Positions 5,642 to 13,454 of a stretch of DNA of 51,924 nt are shown in pieces. The stretch spans positions 1 to 51,924 of the IMG/VR virus record IMGVR_UViG_3300029913_000031. One strand, given 5' to 3'. A program made the translations under genes and the position numbers. Position 1 is the stretch's first letter. Each line of letters begins with the position of its first letter. The DNA comes from a virus. Below the pieces are notes generated by a model that was not told the DNA's origin, did no database searches, and saw only the letters and a list, made by a program, of their open reading frames with translations.

Positions 5642-6820
5642 ATGACGAAGACAGTAAAAAGATCATTCAAGCCAGAGCATGTAAAGCCAACCCCGATACT
5701 CCGTTTCAAGGGAGAAGGGGCGAAGTATATCGGCCTTGACGAGCCCTATTGGCCTTCCGTTGAAGAGCAGGCGCAGTGGTCCCAGGATGAATATGATCGC
5801 CAACTGCTCGCAGCATTTGCCTGGTATACAGCAACCCAGGATGACGATCATGGTCACGAGCTTGCTCTGAAAGCCTTGGCCGTTTCAAACAATATGCCAG
5901 AATTAGTTCAGGCATTAAAAAAGAGCAAGTTGCAAATTCCGCACGCATCGGCTTGGATGATCCGCATGATTCAGATGGGATTCAAGATACGATTCCGTGA
6001 AAGCAAGTTTATTGTTCGTGACCTGCGCAAATGCCTTGAAAATATGAAAGTTTCAGTTCCGGCAGTTGACGGGGTCGCGAAGCCGAATATTCAAGACTTC
6101 ATTGACGCAAAATTGCGTCGGGTGAAGGGTGAGATCAACGCCGCGTTCGACCAGTTCGTTGAATCGAATTATCAGAAGTCGGAACGAAATATCATGCAGA
6201 TTTTGCATGATCCGAAAACGACTGCCCCTGGTAATCGTACCAAGGATCTGATTGAGTTTGCAAATGTGTATCTTTCGGAATTCAAGATTGCACTTGCTGG
6301 CAAGAATGATGAAATCAACGAAGCGTATGCGCATCTTGGCAAGCGCGAATTGAAAGCATCGGTTGCCTGGTGGGAAACAGCCATCACTGACATTACCGGT
6401 TTCGGTATCGTCAAGAAGAGCACGCGCAAGTCCCGCAAGAAGAAGATGACAACTCCTGATAAGGTTGTTAGCAAGTTGCGCTTCCTTCAGGTTCAGCCGG
6501 AAATGCATCTCACTAGCATTGACCCTGTTCAAATTCTCAAGTCAACCGTATTATGGGTTCTAAATACCAAGACGAGAAAAATTGGACGCTATGTTGCTCT
6601 TCCGAATTCAACACTTGACGTTAAGGGCAACAAAATTCTTAACATGGACCCGACCAAGAGCACGTCGAAAACGCTGCGCAAGATCGCCGAACAACTAAAG
6701 CAGTTTAACAGTATGAGCAAGGTTGGAGCGTTCAAGTGGTTCGATAATATCAAGGCGGTAGAAACTTCATTGCGGGAAAGCATGAATGCAGATACTATCC
6801 TGCTGAAAGCGATCAAATAA
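5642..6820 (+). CDS. Hypothetical 392-aa protein divergent from the AAA+ ATPase
   Basis: Not recognised. It is a charged, mainly helical protein with a basic segment KKSTRKSRKKK (about 259-269) that could bind nucleic acid. Codon use is less AT-rich than in the downstream small genes. The first in-frame ATG is used and the next Met is about 90 codons away. A strong promoter sits immediately in front, predicting a leaderless mRNA. It shares a control region with the AAA+ ATPase, so the two may work together; this is inference from position. Its stop overlaps the start of the first plus-strand YPxA gene (TAATG). Confidence 0.7.
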   Translation: MTKTVKRSFKPEHVKPTPILRFKGEGAKYIGLDEPYWPSVEEQAQWSQDEYDRQLLAAFAWYTATQDDDHGHELALKALAVSNNMPELVQALKKSKLQIPHASAWMIRMIQMGFKIRFRESKFIVRDLRKCLENMKVSVPAVDGVAKPNIQDFIDAKLRRVKGEINAAFDQFVESNYQKSERNIMQILHDPKTTAPGNRTKDLIEFANVYLSEFKIALAGKNDEINEAYAHLGKRELKASVAWWETAITDITGFGIVKKSTRKSRKKKMTTPDKVVSKLRFLQVQPEMHLTSIDPVQILKSTVLWVLNTKTRKIGRYVALPNSTLDVKGNKILNMDPTKSTSKTLRKIAEQLKQFNSMSKVGAFKWFDNIKAVETSLRESMNADTILLKAIK

Positions 6821-7032
6821 TGAAAAGCGTACTAATAAATCGCGTCCGGGCAGTTTATCCGGACGCGATTGCGGTATCTGGCCGTTCACCCGTCACAGGC
6901 AAGCCGATCTGGAGAATACTTCAAAATAATTCCGGCGCGACGCTGTCAAGTTGGGGGTGTGACGAAGAATTTGCATGGGAAGATACAATTGAAAGGATCG
7001 AATGGCAATTTTTACGATGTCTATCAGAATGA
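6820..7032 (+). CDS. YPxA-family small protein B1
   Basis: A 70-aa protein: VRAVYPDAIAV near the start, AWEDTIERIE...LRCLSE at the end. The ATG shares a base with the stop of the 392-aa gene (TAATG). It opens the plus-strand array of eight paralogues. Function unknown. Confidence 0.8.
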   Translation: MKSVLINRVRAVYPDAIAVSGRSPVTGKPIWRILQNNSGATLSSWGCDEEFAWEDTIERIEWQFLRCLSE

Positions 7033-7247
7033 TGCAGAACCCGAATAAAAAAATTGTTCTCGCTCAATATCCATATGCGCGAGCCTATCTCAGCCCACTG
7101 TTTAATGGTTGGCGCATTGAGAAGTATGCTAATATAGTAGATGTATTTCCTTATCCGCTATCGAAATGGAGTAAAACATCTAGCGATGCCTGGAAAGATG
7201 CGGCCGATAAGATCAATGAAAACTTAGTTGAAAGATTATCAGAATGA
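7029..7247 (+). CDS. YPxA-family small protein B2
   Basis: A 72-aa protein: MMQNPNKKIVLAQYPYAR, then a variable middle, then AWKDAADKINENLVERLSE. The ATG at 7029 lies in an ATGA overlap with the upstream stop. A longer frame from 7002 would sit inside the neighbour. The ATG at 7032 is an alternative. Confidence 0.78.
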   Translation: MMQNPNKKIVLAQYPYARAYLSPLFNGWRIEKYANIVDVFPYPLSKWSKTSSDAWKDAADKINENLVERLSE

Positions 7248-7447
7248 ACAACAATAAAGAATTCGTGCTATCGATTTATCCCGGTGCATATGTTCGGCAC
7301 AACCAATTTTTAGGATGCTTTAATATTAGTTTTTCGGGTCGTTCCGACAAGGAAGCAATATCAGCCTGGTGTTCGACTGCCGCCGATGCGTGGCGCAGTG
7401 CAAAAAATTTTATTAATGCCGAGCTGCAAGCAAGATTATCAGAATGA
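7244..7447 (+). CDS. YPxA-family small protein B3
   Basis: A 67-aa protein: MNNNKEFVLSIYPGAYV, variable middle, AWRSAKNFINAELQARLSE. ATGA start/stop coupling at both ends. Closest N-terminal match is B5 (KEFVLSIYPDAK). Confidence 0.8.
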   Translation: MNNNKEFVLSIYPGAYVRHNQFLGCFNISFSGRSDKEAISAWCSTAADAWRSAKNFINAELQARLSE

Positions 7448-7694
7448 TTATATTAATATTTTATGCGATATATATATATGTTTCACGATTGTCTTCATTT
7501 TATTCGTGATCCTTCGTAAAAATCCAACGATAGTTAAAACTATTAATAATTACCCAGAATTAATTCTGTATTATCGTATGAATTTTTGCCGTAAAATAAA
7601 GGTTGAAGTAGTATATAATACCGGTGAAACATATGAATATGGTCCGTTTAAAAACCTCAGAGAAGCGGAATTTTTTATGGCATTACAATCATGA
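7444..7694 (+). pseudogene. Small membrane protein, split at an (AT)6 run
   Basis: The coupled ATG at 7444 opens MIILIFYAIYIYV and stops at 7509. A second frame carries on from the same point (CFTIVFILFVILRKNP...) to a stop at 7694 that overlaps the next gene. The frames meet at an (AT)6 run (7468-7479). Removing one AT unit joins them into one protein of about 82 aa with an N-terminal membrane helix, a basic stop and a cytosolic tail (IKVEVVYNTGETYEYG). So this is a frameshifted, phase-variable or programmed-frameshift gene. If translated unfused, the only useful ATG for the tail is at 7578. Confidence 0.55.
7468..7479 (+). repeat. (AT)6 dinucleotide run at the frame break
   Basis: Six AT units between GCG and GTTTC, inside the hydrophobic segment of the small membrane protein. 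Dinucleotide runs are prone to slippage. A change of one unit switches the frame between the two halves. Confidence 0.8.
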
Positions 7695-7891
7695 CTGATA
7701 AAGATCTAGCTATTTCAATATGCCCTAAAATTAGAATTTCCCCAGGGGTATCTATTTTAAAAGGACACTACGGATTTTTTCGTGGGGAGTGGCCTTTCTT
7801 ATTTTCGGTTATCGCCGAAAACGAGGAAGAAGCCTGGACGACGGCGGCAGCGATTTTATCGGATCGATTAATAGATAGGTTAGCGCAATGA
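7691..7891 (+). CDS. YPxA-family small protein B4 (divergent)
   Basis: A 66-aa protein: MTDKDLAISICPKIRI, with Cys in place of the Tyr of YP, then EEAWTTAAAILSDRLIDRLAQ. ATGA overlaps at both ends. Function unknown. Confidence 0.75.
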   Translation: MTDKDLAISICPKIRISPGVSILKGHYGFFRGEWPFLFSVIAENEEEAWTTAAAILSDRLIDRLAQ

Positions 7892-8088
7892 CCGATAAAG
7901 AATTTGTATTATCGATTTATCCAGACGCAAAATGCACCAATGATAATTCTTCCACGCATCAATACACTAAATATGTTATAATTAAAGTAGAACAAATATT
8001 AGCAATTAGTTTTATCAGTGAAGAAATGGCATGGCAATGGGCTGCTAAAACAATTAACTCAAAAATTTTAACCCAATTTTCAAAATGA
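7888..8088 (+). CDS. YPxA-family small protein B5
   Basis: A 66-aa protein: MTDKEFVLSIYPDAKCT, then AWQWAAKTINSKILTQFSK. Starts in an ATGA overlap with B4. The first 10 nt of coding DNA are shared with B8 (ATGACCGATAAAGAATTTGT in both), pointing to fairly recent duplication or conversion. It is the gene directly before IF-1. Confidence 0.8.
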   Translation: MTDKEFVLSIYPDAKCTNDNSSTHQYTKYVIIKVEQILAISFISEEMAWQWAAKTINSKILTQFSK

Positions 8089-8100
8089 ATCAGGAGTAAC

Positions 8101-8316
8101 GTGGCATCAGTTGATCTAGTCGAATTAAAAGGTAAAATCGTTAAAACTCTTCCCAACACAACATGGATTGTAGAAATTCCTGGTGGACAAACAGTCATTG
8201 GTTACCTAGGCGGCAGAATGCGTAAAAACAATATTCGTCTTGAACCAGGGGATTTCGTTCAGGTTGAACTTTCTCCGTATTCGCTCTCTTTAGGTAGGAT
8301 TGTTTACCGATTTTAA
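8101..8316 (+). CDS. infA: Translation initiation factor IF-1 homologue
   Basis: A 71-aa protein covering the whole S1-type OB fold of bacterial IF-1 (usual length 71-72). Recognisable blocks are ELKGKIVKTLPN, WIVEIPGG, GGRMRKNNIRLEPGD and VELSPY-LS-GRIV-RF, which line up with bacterial TLPNTMFRVEL, GKMRKNYIRILTGD and VELTPYDLSKGRIVFR. IF-1 binds the 30S A site and tunes start selection with IF-2 and IF-3. The start is GTG with AGGAG upstream. Unlike its neighbours it is not coupled by ATGA, so it appears inserted into the YPxA array. Phage IF-1 genes have been reported in very large phages but are uncommon. Confidence 0.9.
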   Translation: MASVDLVELKGKIVKTLPNTTWIVEIPGGQTVIGYLGGRMRKNNIRLEPGDFVQVELSPYSLSLGRIVYRF

Positions 8317-8357
8317 AAAATTCTTAAAATTAATACTAGAATTTGGGGATTCTCAGA

Positions 8358-8582
8358 ATGAATTACAAAAAACAAGTTCAAAAGATTTTTCCAAATTCAA
8401 AATGTATTGAATGGCATAATTATTTCTTCCAAATAATTTGCTCGGATCCGCGAGAAGAATACGTTGATTCATATGGGCAATATGATAAGGCAATTAGTAT
8501 GTTGTATGCCGACGAGCAGGCCGCTTGGCAAAACGCATATACAAAAATTGCGGAAGATATGATAGACAAATTCACAGAATGA
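8358..8582 (+). CDS. YPxA-family small protein B6
   Basis: A 74-aa protein: MNYKKQVQKIFPNSKC, then AWQNAYTKIAEDMIDKFTE. The ATG at 8358 sits in a TCAGAATGA string like the junctions between other paralogues, although no intact gene precedes it. The 8317-8357 gap may hold the last codons of a lost paralogue. Function unknown. Confidence 0.78.
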   Translation: MNYKKQVQKIFPNSKCIEWHNYFFQIICSDPREEYVDSYGQYDKAISMLYADEQAAWQNAYTKIAEDMIDKFTE

Positions 8583-8797
8583 CATACAAAGAGCAGGTTA
8601 AAGCGATTTATCCAAATGCAAAATGCTATTGGTTTGGCGGCTATGCGTATATTGCAAGCATCGGTGATGAGCCGGAAGAATTCACTCGGTTAACTCCAAC
8701 CAAATTTTTTCCTTCGGGAATTATTGGCCATTCAGAATTATGGGGAATTGCATGGAAAACCACTCAGCTTATAGTTTTAGAACAATTTTCGCAATGA
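8579..8797 (+). CDS. YPxA-family small protein B7
   Basis: A 72-aa protein: MTYKEQVKAIYPNAKCYW, then AWKTTQLIVLEQFSQ. ATGA overlap with B6. N-terminally closest to B6 and to A4 on the opposite strand array. Confidence 0.8.
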   Translation: MTYKEQVKAIYPNAKCYWFGGYAYIASIGDEPEEFTRLTPTKFFPSGIIGHSELWGIAWKTTQLIVLEQFSQ

Positions 8798-8988
8798 CCG
8801 ATAAAGAATTTGTATCTACTATATATACGACTGCACGATGCCGTAAAATTGGAAAATTTTACGAAATAGTTCACCGTTCTTCCCACGAAATTTTTCTATT
8901 ATCCGGAATGACACATAATGAAGAATCTGCCTGGGCAGCGGCTAGATATCTAATAGAACGGCAATTTTTAAAAACCTTAAGCATGTAA
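8794..8988 (+). CDS. YPxA-family small protein B8
   Basis: A 64-aa protein: MTDKEFVSTIYTTARC, where YT replaces YP, then SAWAAARYLIERQFLKTLSM. ATGA overlap with B7. Last gene of the array, followed by a strong terminator. It is the only member ending in Met, consistent with no downstream ATGA junction constraining its last codon. Confidence 0.8.
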   Translation: MTDKEFVSTIYTTARCRKIGKFYEIVHRSSHEIFLLSGMTHNEESAWAAARYLIERQFLKTLSM

Positions 8989-8990
8989 CT

Positions 8991-9024
8991 GACAAAGAAA
9001 CGGCACTAGTGCCGTTTCTTTGTC
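8991..9024. terminator. Perfect 34-nt palindromic terminator
   Basis: Two exact 17-nt arms (GACAAAGAAACGGCACT and its complement) follow the last YPxA gene. This closes the early plus-strand operon before the late structural genes. Confidence 0.8.
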
Positions 9025-9026
9025 GG

Positions 9027-9034
9027 CATAAATA
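9027..9034 (+). promoter_or_regulatory. Late promoter (CATAAATA), leaderless geometry
   Basis: CATAAATA, then 5 nt, then the ATG at 9040. No Shine-Dalgarno could fit between. It follows the terminator directly, so it is the likely start of the late unit. Confidence 0.7.
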
Positions 9035-9039
9035 TCAAT

Positions 9040-11832
9040 ATGCCAACATGGATAACAGCCCCAGGATATATCGCTAATGTAAATTTAGGTAACACCTTTT
9101 CTGTTAACCTAAACTGTAATGCTAGCAATACAGCAACCTATAATATTATTGCTGGATCGTTACCTAGCGGAGTAACATTAGCTCTTCCCAAGCAAAATCA
9201 ATTTATTCCTAGTATATGGGGTATGGCGAATTCCGAAAATCTACCCGGAACATATTCATTTACTATTAGAGCAACTGATAATAATTCAATAGCCGATAGA
9301 ACGTTTTCAATTTGTGTATCTAATGTTGAATTATTAGATATTTTTCCTAATGCAAATCTAGGAATTTTTCCAGCAGGAGCCTGGATGTCGGCCAATATTG
9401 CGCCAATTGCCGGTTTACCATTCACGCCTAATATTAGTCTTTCATCCGGCGGCTTGCCGGGAAATCTTACTATTGATTCATCCGGATATATTTCTGGGTA
9501 TATTAATCCCGCAGTATTATATGATACTCCTGCAATTTATCCTAATATCGAAGTTGGCAAGCCAAATATTTCTCTAAGCATGTCTTCTAATACTTTTTCT
9601 TTTACCGCCGCATACGGTTCTAATCTTACTGCAAATTTTACGTTAACCGTAGCATCCTCCGGCAGTTATTATTCTCCGATTTTTCTAGAATCAGATGAAG
9701 GAAAATATATTAATATCGGAAATATAACAGGCAATTTTTTACAACATCAATTTGAAGCGGTAGATTATGAAAACAATACTATTAATTACCAATTAATTAA
9801 TGGAAATGTTTTTCCCAATAGTAATTTATCGCTTAATGCAAATACCGGCTGGTTAACCGGCTATGTCGATAATTATTATAGCAATGCTTCCCCATATGAA
9901 TTTAATGTAAGAGCCTACAAAAAAGTTACTGAACCGACATCTGGAATTAATCCATATCAAACTATTCTTCCCGTGTATCTTACTGTTGAAAGTCCATACC
10001 AAAAAAATGTGCAATGGACAAGTCCTATTAATATTGGCAACGTGACTCCGGGAGTCCCTAGCACAATTTCATTTAAAGCAGAAATTTTAGAATCTACTAC
10101 ACCGCAAATTGCAGGCGGCGCGACTGCAAATGCAACATTAAAAGTAATAGATGCTACCATTATTAATGGGGGAAGCAATTTTAACATTGGGGAATGGTTC
10201 ATTGTTACCGGGGGAATTAATTCTTCGAATGCAAATATTGTCGTTACTGGAAATACCTCCAATGGATCTATATCATCTGTTAGTATAAGCCCAGGGGTTC
10301 AACAATATACAGAATTACCAAATCTTTCTAATATTATATGGAATAATCCCAATGGGCTGAATGCAATTATTGATCTTAACTTTGGAATTGACACGGTTAA
10401 TGTACTATCAACCGGAGAATTTTATGATTCCGCGTTGGTTGGATTTGGGCTAACGGGAGAAACATCACCTGCTAGCGCAACCGTTCTAGTCTACAATGGC
10501 GGTATATCAAATATAATCTTAACCAACACAGGCAGCAATTATCTAGCAATTCCACCGGTCATAATAACCGAAAGATCGGCAATAACCCCAGGAAATCCAA
10601 TTAATTATTCATTAATCGACGGGATGATACCTACCGGATTAAGAGTATTATCGAACGGTGATTTAGTTGGCAGCCCCAGCTTCCAATATTTTAGTTTCAA
10701 TGATTGTACCTTATTAAACGATAAAACAGAATTTGACCTTCAATTCACATTTACCATAACGGCTATTGTAGGATCGAATAAATCGTCAATGGTTCCAGAA
10801 ACAGATTTACCCGGTCCCAATAATATTGTGAACAAAGACTTCCAATATCTTGCAAAAACTTCACAAACATTTACTCTTAATTTAGTGCCGTCACCGATCT
10901 CATCATATAATACATCACCGAAAACAAATTTGAGCCTAGAATTTTTATTAAACGACGAGGATAGCGAAACATTATTCACACCATTATTGGACCAAGCAAT
11001 AATTCCAAACTCTGCAATTTATCGCCAGCAAGATTTTTATTTTGGCATTCAAAATACTATAAGAATGTTAATCGGATATGGAATTGCAGCAGTAACACCT
11101 GCGGAAATTGCAGCCTCATTGGACAAATATTACCATCGAAAAACTTTTCTATTTACTAATCTTAAATGGGCCCAGAGTACAACTGATGGTTACGAAATCA
11201 TCTACATTCAACCATTAGACTCATACACCGATTTAGCCGGTAATTCATATTCGGGTAGTATAACGACAGCCAATTATGAAACGCTATATCCACCGACTAT
11301 TCCAAATATGATTAATCAGCTTAATACAACGTTAAGTGGATTTGATGAAAACTTCCTCCCGACTTGGATGACTGATACTCAGCCAAATGGTGAAATATTG
11401 GGTTTTGTACCCGCAATTCCGCTTGTCTACGTTAATCCTGGGCAGGGGCAAAAAATATTATTCTATCTACAACAATACTATGATAATAATAGGCCGCTTA
11501 ATACAATTTTTGCAGAAACTGATAGATATGTTTGGAACTACGGTATTTTGCAAAATTGGAACACAGAAACAAATACTTGGAGTTTATCGGAAATAACAGA
11601 ATTCACCAAAGTAAGCAGCATATTCGATATGTTAACCGAACTAGGCATAATATTAACAACAGAAGCAGGCATTAATATTTCCACAGAAGAGATAGATATC
11701 GGAGACTCTACTACTTTCTATAATGTTACTTTTGTTGATACTAGCGATAAATTTTTACATCAAGATGAAGGCAGCATTTATCTAAAATTTAAAAATTCCC
11801 CATTGGATTATCGCAGAATAGTTGGGGTATAA
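9040..11832 (+). CDS. Large virion protein with Ig-like (He_PIG-type) repeats
   Basis: A 930-aa protein rich in Asn, Ser, Thr and Ile. Several stretches fit the He_PIG/cadherin-like pattern, for example YNIIAGSLPSGVTL followed by GTYSFTIRATD (about 35-90), INYQLINGNVFPNSNLSL...GWLTGY, and INYSLIDGMIPTGLRVLSNG. Such repeats are common in phage tail-fibre, decoration and baseplate-attached adhesins. The C-terminus (about 830-930) differs (ITEFTKVSSIFDMLTELG...). A late promoter directly precedes the ATG, giving a predicted leaderless mRNA. It is followed by another virion protein with its own late promoter. A structural or adhesive role is inferred; the T4 equivalent is unclear. Confidence 0.75.
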   Translation: MPTWITAPGYIANVNLGNTFSVNLNCNASNTATYNIIAGSLPSGVTLALPKQNQFIPSIWGMANSENLPGTYSFTIRATDNNSIADRTFSICVSNVELLDIFPNANLGIFPAGAWMSANIAPIAGLPFTPNISLSSGGLPGNLTIDSSGYISGYINPAVLYDTPAIYPNIEVGKPNISLSMSSNTFSFTAAYGSNLTANFTLTVASSGSYYSPIFLESDEGKYINIGNITGNFLQHQFEAVDYENNTINYQLINGNVFPNSNLSLNANTGWLTGYVDNYYSNASPYEFNVRAYKKVTEPTSGINPYQTILPVYLTVESPYQKNVQWTSPINIGNVTPGVPSTISFKAEILESTTPQIAGGATANATLKVIDATIINGGSNFNIGEWFIVTGGINSSNANIVVTGNTSNGSISSVSISPGVQQYTELPNLSNIIWNNPNGLNAIIDLNFGIDTVNVLSTGEFYDSALVGFGLTGETSPASATVLVYNGGISNIILTNTGSNYLAIPPVIITERSAITPGNPINYSLIDGMIPTGLRVLSNGDLVGSPSFQYFSFNDCTLLNDKTEFDLQFTFTITAIVGSNKSSMVPETDLPGPNNIVNKDFQYLAKTSQTFTLNLVPSPISSYNTSPKTNLSLEFLLNDEDSETLFTPLLDQAIIPNSAIYRQQDFYFGIQNTIRMLIGYGIAAVTPAEIAASLDKYYHRKTFLFTNLKWAQSTTDGYEIIYIQPLDSYTDLAGNSYSGSITTANYETLYPPTIPNMINQLNTTLSGFDENFLPTWMTDTQPNGEILGFVPAIPLVYVNPGQGQKILFYLQQYYDNNRPLNTIFAETDRYVWNYGILQNWNTETNTWSLSEITEFTKVSSIFDMLTELGIILTTEAGINISTEEIDIGDSTTFYNVTFVDTSDKFLHQDEGSIYLKFKNSPLDYRRIVGV

Positions 11833-11835
11833 ATA
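11828..11835 (+). promoter_or_regulatory. Late promoter (TATAAATA)
   Basis: Exact match to the T4 late consensus TATAAATA, overlapping the stop of the upstream gene and 17 nt before the ATG at 11853. The leader contains AGGAG. Confidence 0.8.
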
Positions 11836-11852
11836 CATTAGGAGATAATAAT

Positions 11853-12599
11853 ATGGCATCACAAATTAATCCAAATTCAATCGATCCAACCTATCCTGTA
11901 GCGGGTGTGAATCAGAGTACCCAAGGCTTTCGTAGTAATTTTCTTGCCACTCTGAACAATTTCGCCGAAACCGCTGCGGAAATTAATGATTTAATTAATA
12001 AGGTGGTAGTTAAATCTGCACTTACCTATGGAGCAAATGCAAATATTAATAATATGGGCGGGATGCCGATATCAAATACAGAATTAAATGATTTCGGCTT
12101 ACAGATTTATAATCATGGATCATTAACTACTTCGGCCACAGAAAATTTTGATTTTACATTAGGCACATTTCATGAGGTATCTCTTGCGGGGACTGGTAAT
12201 GTTACCACCACAGTTAATCCTACAAATTTTCCAAATTTAGGTTATTCCGAATTGACATTGTATGTAACTGCGGTAGATTCTAGTCATAATTTAAGTTTCG
12301 GCGGATTAGCAGTCCAGCACGGGAATAGTATTACTGGCTTTAATTCGGTAACCAACGTATTAACATTTAATGCTGCTGGCCCACATACGCTTACCTTAGG
12401 TAGTCCTGACGGAACAAACTGGATTCTTACTCGTAAAAATAGTTTGAGCGTTGCAAAATCATATGTACCAACATCTGTAGGTATTCCTTCAGATACACCT
12501 GGGCAACTTGCATACGGCAACGGAAACATATATGTTTGCGTCGGAGAATACACAGGCAATACCTCAATTTGGTCATATGCACACTTAACAACACTTTAG
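11853..12599 (+). CDS. Virion structural protein (T4-like fibre/baseplate accessory)
   Basis: A 248-aa protein. The N-terminal segment NSIDPTYPVAGVNQSTQGFRSNF followed by a helical FAETAAEINDL is a pattern I know from the N-termini of fibre or structural proteins in T4-like marine phages, with a beta-rich remainder (NLSFGGLAVQHGN...). The last 45 residues (PTSVGIPSDTPGQLAYGNGN...) look like a small domain that reports attached sequence. AGGAG stands upstream and a consensus late promoter before it. Its exact place in the particle is unknown. Confidence 0.75.
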   Translation: MASQINPNSIDPTYPVAGVNQSTQGFRSNFLATLNNFAETAAEINDLINKVVVKSALTYGANANINNMGGMPISNTELNDFGLQIYNHGSLTTSATENFDFTLGTFHEVSLAGTGNVTTTVNPTNFPNLGYSELTLYVTAVDSSHNLSFGGLAVQHGNSITGFNSVTNVLTFNAAGPHTLTLGSPDGTNWILTRKNSLSVAKSYVPTSVGIPSDTPGQLAYGNGNIYVCVGEYTGNTSIWSYAHLTTL

Positions 12600-12600
12600 A

Positions 12601-12629
12601 TTGACACCTCCTATTAGTAATGTTATAAT
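12601..12629 (+). promoter_or_regulatory. Consensus sigma70 promoter for dut
   Basis: TTGACA, 17-nt spacer, TATAAT: perfect hexamers and spacing, immediately after the late gene stop. The leader carries AGGAG. Drives the nucleotide/replication cluster. Confidence 0.9.
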
Positions 12630-12650
12630 TATTAATAGGAGATTTAATTT

Positions 12651-13202
12651 ATGCCACTGTTAGTAAAGAAATTAGCCGCACATGCAATTCTACCAACGGT
12701 ATCAACTGCAGGTGAAGATTTAGGCTTTGATCTATATGCCGCCGAAGATACCGTTTTAAATAAGAATACAGTTACACTTGTAAATACCTTTGTTAGTGCC
12801 CGGTACGTAGACGCTGAAGAAGATTATGATGTTGTCCTACGGCAGCCGAGAACTATGTTTGAAAAACTTCTTTTTGTAAATCCATTTAACAACGAAAATT
12901 ATATTCGCGCTGATATTCGGCTAGTCGAAACAGGTATTAATTATGGTCTATTATATCGAGATCGATCAAGTATGGCAGTTAAAGGAATCACGGTATCGGG
13001 CGGAGTAATTGATGCCGGGTATACCGGTGAACTTAAAGTATTACTTACTAACCACAATAAAGTAAATTATACGGTAAAAGCCGGAGATAAAATCGTTCAA
13101 ATGATTCCGGTAGAAGTAAAAACAAATGTTGATATTGTCGAAGTTAATGAATTACCAACTTCAAATCGTGCTGATTTAGGATTTGGTAGTACAGGACGAT
13201 AA
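12651..13202 (+). CDS. dut: dUTPase-family protein (dUTP diphosphatase)
   Basis: A 183-aa protein with all five trimeric dUTPase motifs: AGEDLGFDLYAA (20-31), RSSMA (105-109), GGVIDAGYTGELKV (117-130), AGDKIVQMI (144-152) and RADLGFGSTG (173-182). It hydrolyses dUTP to dUMP and PPi, supplying dTMP precursor and keeping uracil out of DNA. It is longer than typical (about 150 aa) because of an insert around residues 50-95. Motif 2 reads RSSM rather than RSGL. It has its own early promoter and is followed without a gap by a small unknown gene. Confidence 0.9.
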   Translation: MPLLVKKLAAHAILPTVSTAGEDLGFDLYAAEDTVLNKNTVTLVNTFVSARYVDAEEDYDVVLRQPRTMFEKLLFVNPFNNENYIRADIRLVETGINYGLLYRDRSSMAVKGITVSGGVIDAGYTGELKVLLTNHNKVNYTVKAGDKIVQMIPVEVKTNVDIVEVNELPTSNRADLGFGSTGR

Positions 13203-13445
13203 ATGGGAATAGATGTATTACTAGAAAAATTAACGGATGAAGAGCTAGATTCAAAAATACTAGCTCTTCAAAAAATTATATTTTCATTAAATCAAAATTT
13301 ATCACTGCAAGCCCAGAATCTGTTAGGCCAATATATCGACGAGCAGAGTGAGCGTTCTGATAAAAAATTAGAAGAATATACAAAAAAACGTAATATGAAA
13401 AAAGAAGAAGACGATAATGATGGGTGTGTACTTAACATCGGATAG
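13203..13445 (+). CDS. Hypothetical helical protein
   Basis: An 80-aa, highly charged, predicted all-helical protein (LEKLTDEELDSKILALQKII...) with a Lys/Glu-rich tail. It begins directly after the dut stop codon and is probably co-translated. Not recognised. Confidence 0.65.
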   Translation: MGIDVLLEKLTDEELDSKILALQKIIFSLNQNLSLQAQNLLGQYIDEQSERSDKKLEEYTKKRNMKKEEDDNDGCVLNIG

Positions 13446-13454
13446 GGGCCTCTT

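Noticed and set aside
8317-8357. Last codons of a lost YPxA paralogue just before B6
   Set aside because: The string ending TTCTCAGAATGA resembles paralogue junctions, but about 14 codons are too few to prove a remnant.
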